Positions 15,225 through 22,869 of a stretch of DNA of 22,944 nt are shown here, in pieces (position 1 is the stretch's first letter; each line of letters starts with the position of its first letter). The notes beneath the pieces are model-generated. The model saw nothing but the letters and a program-made list of their open reading frames with translations, was not told the DNA's origin and did not search any database. The position numbers and the translations under genes were made by a program. The stretch is from a virus: positions 1-22,944 of IMG/VR virus record IMGVR_UViG_3300031565_005582; one strand, 5' to 3'.

Positions 15225-16487
15225 TTAGTACGAGATTGTGTGGACAATTCCAGAACCGTTTGGCTTCCGGTACTCCATCTCACCAAACAGACATACGTCA
15301 ATTAGGTAAGAATATCCGGTAGTTGCGCGGATTTCATAATAGCTCTTCCCGTCAGGCGCTTTGCGCTTGCGGAAAAGACCGTTGCTGCGGAAGGTTATGC
15401 CTTTCCAGTCGACGATTGGGATAATGTCGTCGTCCATCTCTTGGATGCCGACAATCTTCAGTGCTTCGCCACTGCTGGTCGATGCGATTGTGGTCTCCCA
15501 CCAGCCGTACTCGCTCGCCTTCGGCTCGCCGACAACACGGTACGCACCTTTGTTTGTCTCCATCGCCTTCATGCAGCTTCCCCAGTTCTTGAAAGACATG
15601 AGGAATTCTTGCGCGGTGCCGCGAGCACGTATGCGAACTTCGAGATAAGCGTCGAAAAGCTTCTCGAGGATGTTCGTAGCTGTGATCGCTGCGCCGGAAA
15701 TATTGACCGACTGAAGGTGCGGGTAGGCGGTTTTCGTCTGTCCATGAATGGTCGCCGCGCCGCCGTTTGTGGCGGAAAGAAGCGCCTGGCGCATGGAGAT
15801 GAAAGTGTTGTGGGCACCGCCGGAGTCGAAGACGCCGGGATGATAAAGAGCTGCGTTCTGGGCAGCCGTGAACGCGGAAAGGTTTACTGCCCCTCCACCG
15901 CGAGTCGCCGAAAAAGTGACTGCTTTGGTGTTGAGGTTAATCGCAGTGACATAAATCGCCGTACCCGATCCAGATGTGTCGTCGTCATCAATGACGCTCT
16001 TCTGGCTTAGTTGAAAACGATCTACACGGTCAACAACCATAACTCCGGTGGCGGCGTTAGTTGAATCGGTGACGAGTGCGAAATGCGGGCCGGATCCCAA
16101 CTGGATGGATACCACCTGCTTGTAGTAGTCCATGAAGTCCTCGAGCTCATCGTCAATCAGACGGATGAAAGTTGACTCGGGGATGGGTCCATCATGTTGC
16201 ATCAAGTCGGTGTGATTCAGCTTGATGGTACCCCAGACTTCGCGGTACGCATCAATCTTTCCGCGAATCTTGCTGGACTCAGCGATATCACTCTCTGCAC
16301 TCAAAGCTCCGAAGGAAATGGTGCTGGGAACATTTCCCTTGAATGGTACGATTAAATCTCCACCTTTCCAGGAAGTGTCTTTGACCACTTTGTTAAAAAT
16401 GTAGTCGCGCTTTACAAGATCCTCAGCCAACAATTTGTTGGGGAGGTATTCGTTTAACATTGCCTCGAACGTGCGGGTAGTCCCCAT
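15225..16487 (-). CDS. Major capsid protein, probable HK97 fold
   Basis: A 420-aa soluble protein with GGGAG about 10 nt before its ATG. The order of features suits an HK97-fold capsid protein: an N-terminal helical arm (MLNEYLPNKLLAEDLVKRDY), an early beta strand with GDLIVPFKGN, a long helix with ESTFIRLIDDELEDFMDYYK near 103-122, a beta-rich inserted part (about 140-200), and a C-terminal section with SYLIDVCLFGEMEYRKPNGS. The length is close to P22 coat (430 aa). Gene order (terminase, portal, scaffold, then this gene, then a strong terminator) strongly supports the call. It would assemble on the scaffold into the procapsid, with the portal at one vertex. Subfamily membership cannot be decided by eye. 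Confidence 0.85.
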   Translation of the reverse strand: MGTTRTFEAMLNEYLPNKLLAEDLVKRDYIFNKVVKDTSWKGGDLIVPFKGNVPSTISFGALSAESDIAESSKIRGKIDAYREVWGTIKLNHTDLMQHDGPIPESTFIRLIDDELEDFMDYYKQVVSIQLGSGPHFALVTDSTNAATGVMVVDRVDRFQLSQKSVIDDDDTSGSGTAIYVTAINLNTKAVTFSATRGGGAVNLSAFTAAQNAALYHPGVFDSGGAHNTFISMRQALLSATNGGAATIHGQTKTAYPHLQSVNISGAAITATNILEKLFDAYLEVRIRARGTAQEFLMSFKNWGSCMKAMETNKGAYRVVGEPKASEYGWWETTIASTSSGEALKIVGIQEMDDDIIPIVDWKGITFRSNGLFRKRKAPDGKSYYEIRATTGYSYLIDVCLFGEMEYRKPNGSGIVHTISY

Positions 16488-16512
16488 CTCTTAAATCTCC
16501 CAAGCGTTACGT

Positions 16513-17571
16513 TTAACGACCTTGGGCCTCCAACTGCGCTGCACGCTCCATCAAATCTTTCCGCGATCTAATGACCTTGCGAGCAGGTGAACGGCCCGAA
16601 CCTCTTAAATTTGACATCGTACCTGTGTTTTGTGGTACTGGTCCGGTACCCGCCGGGGATGGTTGGCCGCCACCACCTTGTATGTTTGCTGCTGGCGCGG
16701 GTGTCGGTGTGCCGCCGAGATTCACCCCCGCAAAGTTAAGCACTTCTTTTAAAAGCTCTTCGGCGGATTTGTCCACGCCTTGAGCACCATAATACTGCCC
16801 GCGATTGATAAGCTCACTGCGTAGCACGCCAAGCCTACCAAATCTTTCGTCTAATTGGCGGGAAGCTTCGCCGACGTCCGGGCGAGAAAACAATAAATCC
16901 ACCTCACGTTCACGAGCCCGCACAAGCTGCTGCTGGTATCCCTGCAGTGTGCTATGCGTCTGCCGCTCTTGATGGTGCTGCGTAAAAACCTGCTGCGACT
17001 GCTGCAGCAAACCGTTCTGCTGCTCAGGTGACATCTGCGCATACTGCAAAGACCACTGAAGTACATTCTGCAGTGGTATGCCGCAGCCCTGAAAAAATGC
17101 GCCAAGATCACCCTTCTGCACCAAACTGTTCAGAAGATTCACGTTATCAAGTGTAGGCTGTACCTCATTATACCAGTTCTGAAGGTTATCGCGGTCATCT
17201 TTAACAAAATCAAAGCCTTCGGCCTTCTCAAAGACCTCGCGCACCGCTTTGTTTGAAGCCTCATCCTTAACTGCAGCTCGCGCCCAGTCGGGTAGCACGC
17301 GAGGCTGGCCCTTCACCGTGTAGTTAAAATCACCCTTAAAACCAGCTTTATCCGGCGAAGGCGCACCATCGGGAGATGGCTCGGGAGCGCCTTCCGGCGC
17401 AGGCTCGCCCTCGGGTGCGGGTTCGCCCTCGGGTGCGGGCTCGGGATCGGGCGCAGACTCGGGATCGGGCGCAGGCTCTACGTCGCTCACAAATTCTGGA
17501 CCTTCACCGCCAGTGCTTGCATTGGCAACGGCTTCGCTTCCAGCTGGACTACTCGGTTCGATTGGACACAT
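16513..17571 (-). CDS. Putative scaffolding protein
   Basis: A 352-aa protein whose ATG directly abuts the portal stop (TAAATG), with AGGGAG 8 nt upstream. Residues about 32-75 are an acidic, Pro/Glu/Ala-rich tract (EPAPEGEPAPEGEPAPEG) encoded by an 18-bp tandem repeat. The middle is helical and rich in Gln (LQQSQQVFTQHHQERQ; LQGYQQQLVRAREREVDLLF). A Gly/Pro linker follows, then a basic C-terminal helix (ARKVIRSRKDLMERAAQLEA). Acidic, helical proteins with a short basic C-terminal helix that binds coat protein are typical scaffolds, and the place between portal and capsid genes is the usual one. No protease motif is seen. Confidence 0.83.
   Translation of the reverse strand: MCPIEPSSPAGSEAVANASTGGEGPEFVSDVEPAPDPESAPDPEPAPEGEPAPEGEPAPEGAPEPSPDGAPSPDKAGFKGDFNYTVKGQPRVLPDWARAAVKDEASNKAVREVFEKAEGFDFVKDDRDNLQNWYNEVQPTLDNVNLLNSLVQKGDLGAFFQGCGIPLQNVLQWSLQYAQMSPEQQNGLLQQSQQVFTQHHQERQTHSTLQGYQQQLVRAREREVDLLFSRPDVGEASRQLDERFGRLGVLRSELINRGQYYGAQGVDKSAEELLKEVLNFAGVNLGGTPTPAPAANIQGGGGQPSPAGTGPVPQNTGTMSNLRGSGRSPARKVIRSRKDLMERAAQLEAQGR
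17402..17473. repeat. 18-bp tandem repeat inside the scaffold gene
   Basis: Four consecutive 18-bp units in two sub-types. The first two are GGCTCGCCCTCGGGTGCG and a one-base variant (GGTTCG...). The next two are GGCTCGGGATCGGGCGCA and a one-base variant (GACTCG...). A related imperfect unit lies on the left. Each unit keeps the reading frame and encodes six residues of the Pro/Glu/Asp/Ala tract, so copy number can change without a frameshift. Confidence 0.85.
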
Positions 17572-19710
17572 TTACATAACTCCCTGTTCTGGCAGCATTC
17601 CACCCTGTCCAGGTGCCGGGAGTTGACCGCCCCCTTGCTGCGTTATCGTATCTGCTATCTGGGCCTGCTGGCCTGTGGACATCTGCTGGAATTTATCCAA
17701 GCTCTGCCCTTGCTGATTCAATTTCTGGACCAGCCATTCCAAAGACCTCTGCGGGAGTGTTGCGCGTTCCTGTTTTGTCGGATCATCCAACTTCGGCACG
17801 TACATGTCAAGCTTGACCATGCCACCGTCGATTGGGATGTACTCGTTTTTGGCCGCGATGATTTTCTGCTCTTTCATCGCAATCTGCTGATTATGAATGG
17901 ACATCAGAAGCTTGTAAGCCTCTTGCGTCTGCTGCGGCAGGGTGACAAAGTCCGGCTCTTTCATGCGCTTGGCAAGGCGCATTGATGCGTACTCGTTATT
18001 CTCATACTCAGAAATTTCCGGTGCGCCGCCACGTTCAATCGCCAGCATGTCGTTCTCGATGTTCGTCTGGTCGATGGTAAAATCGTCGAATACCTTACCA
18101 AAATTTCCATAAGGCATTTCCTTAACAAGCCGCGCCATATCTTCCTTGCCAAGCTGCTTGCCGAAGTACTGCATCACCTGCATACCCGTTAGCTGCTTGC
18201 CGAGTTTTCGCTCAAGTGTCTCCGACTGCACGTCGGTTTTTATCTGGCTGCGAAGCGGTGCGGTATTGCGGAACTCTTCAATATTAACCATCTCGCGGCG
18301 ACCGGCAGCGTAAATAACCTCGTCATCCGGCATATAGCGACGCGCCAACTCGAGGAAGGTGAAAAGCACATCCTGCTGAAATTGCTCGAATTTTTCGGTG
18401 TAGGTCGAGAAGTCCTTACGCTCCACGGCGGACGCAAAAAGAAACGCCACCGGATCGAAATTTTGCATCTTGCGCTGCGCCATTTCGCCGAGCATCGCCA
18501 TGTCGTATATCTCGGCTTTGGTGCCGTCGATATACGGGAAATATTGTGACCCATCGCGACCTGGAAGGATGGTCGGTGGAACACCTTGGTATGTTATACC
18601 ACGCACACCTGGCAGTAGTCCACCCTGCTGCAGCTTTGTGCCAGCCTGGTAAAGCACCTTGTCGTCGCCGACTGTTATCTGGTGCTGCGCAGCTGAAGAA
18701 CTCGCACGGTTCAGCTCAATCTGCGATGGACGGATCACACGCACTATCGAAGTGCATCGCGGCTTACCAAGAGAGTCATCAAAGCCTGCCCAGCAAATGG
18801 GGTAAATACCAAACGGAAGCGGCCCTTCTTCGAGGATGCCAGCTTTTGTCGAGAACACGTACCACCCCTCGGGGTAGCGCTTGCACCGCTTGAAAAAATA
18901 CTCGCGGATAAGCACTTCGCCCTTCGCGGATGTGCCGTAACCGTTCGCCTTGCCGTCGAATACAATAAACTCTTCTTCGGAAGCCTTCTGAATAAAGGCG
19001 CGCTTATCTGCGTCGTCGGCGTACATCGCCAAAAGTTTTTTCTCATCAATCATCTTGCGGATGATATGGCCTTCACCCTCTTCCATCTCGCGAGTGTTTG
19101 AAAACGGCATGATGTTATAAGCCGGCACACGCTCAAAAACAAAACGCCCACCAAAGATTGGCTTATCATGATCATCGATTGGCTGGCCTGTCTGCTCGTC
19201 AATCGCCACCTCACCTTCGGCATTGACCGTCGGCTCGTAGCCCTTTAGCTCGCCGTCGTCGGGGTCGAAAAATAATTTTACGCAAACCTCGCCAACACCG
19301 GAAAAGTCTTTTGCCCATTTGCGCTGCTTTTCCTTAACGCGCTCTTTGATCCAAGCCCAATCCCAAACTGCATTGTTCATGTCGGCGCTCTTGCAGTCCT
19401 GCAGCTCAAGCTCATTCTGCGGAAGCACCGTGGCTTTTGGCGCGTAGTCGAGAAGGTGGTTTACGTAATAGCGCACCACCTTGTGGGTAAAGTTCTTAAC
19501 GATGCGCAGCCGGCGGATGGTCTCCCAGTCCTTATTGTCTCGCAGCGTGCGCATATTGTCGGAAGAGCGCTTCGAGTAATGGTCGCCAGCCATGAGTAAT
19601 ATATTTGACCGGAACTCCGCAAACGCCTCACGGTTATCTGACTCCGCATCGTCGAACAACCGATTAAGCTCACTTATGTCGGGGTACTTATTCTCGGAGT
19701 CGGTACTCAT
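17572..19710 (-). CDS. Portal protein, P22-like size class
   Basis: A 712-aa protein with AAGGA 9 nt before its ATG and an ATGA overlap with the gene before it. The N-terminus (ESDNREAFAEFRSNILLMAG, then DHYSKRS) and RRLRIVKNFTHKVVRYYVNH (91-110) are the helical wing-type pattern of podovirus portals. Central parts include FVFERVPAYNIMPFSNTREM and WYVFSTKAGILEEGPLPFGI, beta-rich crown or clip segments, followed by VRVIRPSQIELNRASSSAAQ. The last 120 residues are helical and Gln-rich (QEAYKLLMSIHNQQIAMKEQ), as expected for a coiled barrel. The size is close to P22 gp1 (725 aa). The portal forms the dodecameric DNA entry ring for terminase and later binds the adaptor. Confidence 0.88.
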   Translation of the reverse strand: MSTDSENKYPDISELNRLFDDAESDNREAFAEFRSNILLMAGDHYSKRSSDNMRTLRDNKDWETIRRLRIVKNFTHKVVRYYVNHLLDYAPKATVLPQNELELQDCKSADMNNAVWDWAWIKERVKEKQRKWAKDFSGVGEVCVKLFFDPDDGELKGYEPTVNAEGEVAIDEQTGQPIDDHDKPIFGGRFVFERVPAYNIMPFSNTREMEEGEGHIIRKMIDEKKLLAMYADDADKRAFIQKASEEEFIVFDGKANGYGTSAKGEVLIREYFFKRCKRYPEGWYVFSTKAGILEEGPLPFGIYPICWAGFDDSLGKPRCTSIVRVIRPSQIELNRASSSAAQHQITVGDDKVLYQAGTKLQQGGLLPGVRGITYQGVPPTILPGRDGSQYFPYIDGTKAEIYDMAMLGEMAQRKMQNFDPVAFLFASAVERKDFSTYTEKFEQFQQDVLFTFLELARRYMPDDEVIYAAGRREMVNIEEFRNTAPLRSQIKTDVQSETLERKLGKQLTGMQVMQYFGKQLGKEDMARLVKEMPYGNFGKVFDDFTIDQTNIENDMLAIERGGAPEISEYENNEYASMRLAKRMKEPDFVTLPQQTQEAYKLLMSIHNQQIAMKEQKIIAAKNEYIPIDGGMVKLDMYVPKLDDPTKQERATLPQRSLEWLVQKLNQQGQSLDKFQQMSTGQQAQIADTITQQGGGQLPAPGQGGMLPEQGVM

Positions 19711-20057
19711 GCGTTATCTTCCTTATCGGTAAGCCCCATTTCCGCCATGGCACCGTCTATGATAGAATCCTCGTAGGCCAGCGGATCCTCGAGCATCATG
19801 TGCGCCTGCATGGCATCATCTATCGTGCGCCTGTCGGCGTCGGTCATCTCGAGCTCGTCGACGTCCGGCTCTTCCACGGGCTTTGTCACCCCAGTCGGAA
19901 GCGCCAGCCATGATGATGGCTTCGCCACTCCATTGGAGAACACCACTTTCATGTCTCCGATGGCTATCTCACTTACGCCTGCTCGATTACATGTTTCGAT
20001 GATACTGCAAACATCCGCAGCACTCAACTTATTAGTATCCACCAATGTGGCCTCCAT
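19707..20057 (-). CDS. Small acidic protein between terminase and portal
   Basis: A 116-aa soluble protein. The open frame reaches 20114 but the ATG at 20057 keeps the overlap with terL to 26 nt. GGAGG lies just after this ATG and 8 nt before a GTG at 20042, which may be the real start. The N-terminal half (KLSAADVCSIIETCNRAGVS, then EIAIGDMKVVFSNG) is a helix followed by a beta hairpin of the kind that says 'helix, then I-G-D-hydrophobic'. Similar short proteins occur next to terminase in environmental phages, to my knowledge without a function. The C-terminal half is highly acidic and Met-rich (EMTDADRRTIDDAMQAHMML). It ends in an ATGA overlap with the portal gene. It might assist packaging or portal assembly. 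Confidence 0.72.
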   Translation of the reverse strand: MEATLVDTNKLSAADVCSIIETCNRAGVSEIAIGDMKVVFSNGVAKPSSWLALPTGVTKPVEEPDVDELEMTDADRRTIDDAMQAHMMLEDPLAYEDSIIDGAMAEMGLTDKEDNA

Positions 20058-21609
20058 AAAGCTGATTATACTCCGCCACCTCGGCGTCAAGCTCGCTCCA
20101 CTCACCGCCTCCACGCTCTTGGCCCTCGGTCACAAAGCGTGAACGCCGCTCTTTTATCCGCCTGGCGATGGCCTCGGCCTCGGTCTCCGGCTTCGCCTCG
20201 AGACGTTTTCTCCTCGCCTCGTCGCGCTCTTCTTTCTTCTTGATCCCGCTCAGTGCTTCCCAATCCCACGGCACCGTCGCACAAATATAGCGCAGACAAT
20301 CTGCCATGTCGTCGTCGAGCTTGTTTTTAGGCTTATCAATAGGTACCGTCATCAACTCTGAGCCGAGCTTGTGCAGCTCCGGCTGCTCGTTTTCACTATC
20401 ATCGAACACGAAAAGCATACCATTTTTGAAAAGCGTGTTGACCGCACCCTCACCAGCGTCGTGGTGCTTCTCGGCATTGACGAAGTTCTCACCCATGCGG
20501 GTAGCAATAACGAAAAAATCCCTTGCATTTTGATCATAAATCTGCATGGTACACATATCGCCGGCGCGAATCTGCATAAATTTCTGCAATATATCCTCAG
20601 CGGTGTAATCCGCCCCGTCATCACCCTTCCACCCCTTAAACACCACCGCGTAGCGCCGGTCCGGCCTGACCGCCAGAAAAAGACACGCCGGCTTGTGATT
20701 ATTCCCCCCACTGCCAATATCCACCGCCCCATAAACGCTCCACTCCCTCGGAACCGAATACGGCTTGATAAGATGACGGGTAGGATCGTACTGAACGTAT
20801 TTTCGCCCCTCATCCTTCACAAAACGACCGTGAACACGACGATCAACCTCGGCTTTGTTCTTGCACCGCGCTATCGCCTTCGCAATACGCGCATCATTGT
20901 AAGGTCCAGGCGATCCGTCCGCGTAAACACGACAATCTTCCATCGATACCGTTCTTTTAAACGCCTCAGGGAATAACTCCGTCTCGCCCTTGCCCTCCAT
21001 CGCCCTGAGCCACATCTGCTGGCCCAACGTCGCAGTGAATACCATCCAAAAGTAACCCTGCGTACCCTCGATGCGAAAACTCAACTCGGAATAGTGCATT
21101 TCAGGCAGCTCTTCATCGCACGCCACGACCCAAACGGAAGCCGTCTGAAGTACCATGGTCCTCTGCCCGTACGTCTTGAATACCAGCAGCGGACCACTCT
21201 TAAACTGTACGCTCGCAATGTAATCACCCTCGAACTTCGCCTCCCACCCGTAAATCGGATGGTCCTGGTACGGCCCCTTCGGCATGAGAGGCAGCCACTT
21301 CGTCTTCCACTCGAGCGTCGCCACCTCTCGCGACGGGTAAAGATACCACATCAAAAGTGGGTCCGGCTTCGCCGGCCATAACTCGGGCCAAAGCTTCGGA
21401 GTCGTGCAAGTGCGAAGCATCTTCAAAATCATCGCCGTGGATTTGCCAATCTGATTGGCCGCAGTCAAAAATGCCAGCTCCGACTTCGTCTCAATAAAAT
21501 CCTTCTGCCACTGGTAAAGCTTCACACCATATAAATGCGGTAAACCAGCTTTTAACTCAGCAAAAAGCTTCTTTTTCTTCGCCAGCTTGTTTATCTGGTA
21601 CTGCGTCAA
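20032..21609 (-). CDS. terL: Terminase large subunit (packaging ATPase/nuclease)
   Basis: A 525-aa terminase that pumps DNA through the portal and cuts the concatemer. The ATPase has a Walker A variant TAANQIGKS (49-57), Walker B VWVVACDEE (159-167, catalytic pair D165/E166) and the coupling motif FTAT (191-194). The nuclease has three acidic sites: GAVDIGSGG (D297), IYDQNARD (D359) and LDDDMAD (432-437). The C-terminal 75 residues are a highly charged helix (KKKEERDEARRKRLEAKPET) that could contact the small subunit or portal. The only workable start before Walker A is a TTG at 21609 overlapping the previous stop, with GGAAG 7 nt before it. The next Met lies after Walker A. All required motifs are intact. 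Confidence 0.96.
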   Translation of the reverse strand: MTQYQINKLAKKKKLFAELKAGLPHLYGVKLYQWQKDFIETKSELAFLTAANQIGKSTAMILKMLRTCTTPKLWPELWPAKPDPLLMWYLYPSREVATLEWKTKWLPLMPKGPYQDHPIYGWEAKFEGDYIASVQFKSGPLLVFKTYGQRTMVLQTASVWVVACDEELPEMHYSELSFRIEGTQGYFWMVFTATLGQQMWLRAMEGKGETELFPEAFKRTVSMEDCRVYADGSPGPYNDARIAKAIARCKNKAEVDRRVHGRFVKDEGRKYVQYDPTRHLIKPYSVPREWSVYGAVDIGSGGNNHKPACLFLAVRPDRRYAVVFKGWKGDDGADYTAEDILQKFMQIRAGDMCTMQIYDQNARDFFVIATRMGENFVNAEKHHDAGEGAVNTLFKNGMLFVFDDSENEQPELHKLGSELMTVPIDKPKNKLDDDMADCLRYICATVPWDWEALSGIKKKEERDEARRKRLEAKPETEAEAIARRIKERRSRFVTEGQERGGGEWSELDAEVAEYNQLYGGHIGGY

Positions 21610-22559
21610 AACTCTTCTTCCAGTGTGTCTGCGTCTTCAGGGATTTCCTCAAGGTCCACGTCCACAGCATCGGGGTCCGGGCGGACCGCCAAGTCCTGCT
21701 CGAGCTCCGCAATCTCGTCTTCCAATATTGAGGGATCTTCCGGGTCTGGATCGGGGTGCGGGAAACCCTGTGATGGAAATGTCGGCTTTTTCGCCACCCG
21801 CACACCCTTTTTAGGCTCGGGATTACCGAATTTTTCCGCCACCGTGTAAAACTGCTGCGCACTTATGAGCATTCGCATCGTGTCGCGGATGGCACGGATC
21901 GCTGCCATGTCCACCTTCTGGTAACGCGTGTTCGTCGCCTTTATCTTACCGTTTGGTAACTCCTCTTTTATCGTTTTTCCCACCTTCGTTGTAAGTGGCA
22001 TCTGTAAAATCTCGTGGATCCTGTCGTAACCATGCAGCATGAGAGCTTTGTGAACAAACATCTCGTGGCGAGGGGGGCGGATGATAAACACCAGTGCACG
22101 CCAGTCGTTTAAAATCTCTTTGGACCAAAACTCCATCGCGCAGATGCCGTAACAAATGCGGGAGCGGTCCATTTTCTTGTTCGCCCTGCACGCACGGTTA
22201 AACTCCTCCCAAAATGCGATTCTCAGGCGCAGGAGTGTGTCATCGGGGTTCGCCAGCGCCGTTACCTTGGACTCAGTGGCATACGTCCACTTCCTTGGTA
22301 GCTTCGCTACCATCTGGGAACTTCGGACGTCCAGGCGATTCAAAAGCGCGTTGGGGTTTTTGCGATCGTAGATGTCAAAATCAATCTGCGTCATGATCTC
22401 GGCGCGCTTCTCCACTTCCGGGTCGATGCCAACCTCGGTCGTTTCCGCGTCGCGGGCGATGCGTTTTTCTTTGTTGACTTCGGCGCCGGTGGGGGTTGTG
22501 TCCGTGGTCGGGAGTCGGGGTGCATACGTTTTTTTACGGGGCGGTGCTATTCTGACCAT
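21606..22559 (-). CDS. Putative small terminase / packaging-associated protein
   Basis: A 317-aa protein. An upstream GTG at 22592 is in frame, but the ATG at 22559 follows AAAGGAG, so it is chosen. The N-terminus is basic (MVRIAPPRKKTYAPRL). Residues about 90-220 are helical, with WEEFNRACRANKKMDRSRIC and CAMEFWSKEILNDWRALVFI, and the C-terminus is strongly acidic (DPDAVDVDLEEIPEDADTLE). It is the first gene before terL, and its stop overlaps the terL start, which is the usual place of the DNA-recognising small terminase. It is longer than most small terminases and I see no clear helix-turn-helix, so another packaging or regulatory protein cannot be excluded. Confidence 0.68.
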   Translation of the reverse strand: MVRIAPPRKKTYAPRLPTTDTTPTGAEVNKEKRIARDAETTEVGIDPEVEKRAEIMTQIDFDIYDRKNPNALLNRLDVRSSQMVAKLPRKWTYATESKVTALANPDDTLLRLRIAFWEEFNRACRANKKMDRSRICYGICAMEFWSKEILNDWRALVFIIRPPRHEMFVHKALMLHGYDRIHEILQMPLTTKVGKTIKEELPNGKIKATNTRYQKVDMAAIRAIRDTMRMLISAQQFYTVAEKFGNPEPKKGVRVAKKPTFPSQGFPHPDPDPEDPSILEDEIAELEQDLAVRPDPDAVDVDLEEIPEDADTLEEEF

Positions 22560-22573
22560 TGAGAATGATTCTC
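22558..22573. promoter_or_regulatory. Operator-like palindrome over the first gene's RBS
   Basis: ATTGAGAATGATTCTC contains the perfect inverted repeat GAGAAT-G-ATTCTC. It lies between the Shine-Dalgarno sequence and the ATG of the first packaging gene and takes in part of both. The 7-1-7 spacing and sequence resemble a Fur box (TGATAATnATTATCA) with three differences. A second copy of the 16-mer with 13 identical bases lies at 22899-22914. Binding by any regulator is a hypothesis; in RNA it could also form a weak hairpin over the ribosome site. Confidence 0.35.
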
Positions 22574-22591
22574 CTTTACAAAATCTGGCCA

Positions 22592-22621
22592 CCCACCCGG
22601 GGGTGAAAAATAAGGGGTGGG
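22592..22621. repeat. GC-rich inverted repeat in the 5' leader
   Basis: A perfect 7-bp inverted repeat, CCCACCC and GGGTGGG, with a 16-nt loop, about 33-62 nt upstream of the first packaging gene. It stands out in otherwise AT-rich sequence. Neither side is followed by a T-run, so it is unlikely to be an intrinsic terminator. It may be a leader hairpin that shields or stabilises the packaging-operon mRNA, or a protein-binding site. Confidence 0.45.
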
Positions 22622-22716
22622 GGTCAATAAAATCAACTACTTAGACTCAAGACTGTATGCTGTTGTAATTATTATACTAATTGGTAGGCTGTATATACTT
22701 GTTATTACTGGTATTT

Positions 22717-22745
22717 AAAATACAATACTATTAATAGGTTATCAA
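22717..22745 (-). promoter_or_regulatory. Candidate sigma70-type promoter for the operon
   Basis: On the minus strand TTGATA (22745-22740, five of six to the -35 consensus) and TATTTT (22722-22717, four of six to the -10 consensus) are separated by 17 nt. It points toward the packaging genes, with a leader of about 150 nt. A perfect TATAAT at 22676-22671 lies closer to the gene but lacks a fitting -35. In AT-rich DNA such matches arise by chance, so this is only a candidate. Confidence 0.28.
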
Positions 22746-22840
22746 GCATAATCTGATAAGTTCCAGTTTTTACTACGTTCTAGCTCTGATACAATTCTTA
22801 TCGCCAGGGGATGGATTCAAAAAACAGATGTATTTTGAAC

Positions 22841-22853
22841 GGTAATATTTACC
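22841..22853. repeat. Short palindrome in the intergenic region
   Basis: GGTAATATTTACC is a perfect inverted repeat with 5-bp arms (GGTAA/TTACC) around TAT. It sits about 100 bp upstream of the candidate promoter. It could be an operator half-site, but short AT-rich palindromes are common by chance. Confidence 0.25.
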
Positions 22854-22869
22854 TAATTCCTCAACGATA

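Noticed and set aside
20371-20976. Plus-strand open frame of about 201 codons opposite terL
   Set aside because: Antisense to the terL nuclease region, whose motifs are intact; composition is basic and unlike a real protein.
22560-22592. GTG start 11 codons upstream for the first packaging gene
   Set aside because: It places the clear AAAGGAG ribosome site inside the coding region; the ATG at 22559 is better supported.
22599-22623. G-rich stretch that might form a G-quadruplex on the plus strand
   Set aside because: Only three runs of four or more G are present, so a canonical four-run quadruplex is not supported; the inverted repeat explains it better.
22671-22676. Perfect TATAAT on the minus strand as the main promoter
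   Set aside because: No reasonable -35 hexamer at 16-18 nt and no extended -10 TG; kept only as a note to the better-spaced candidate.
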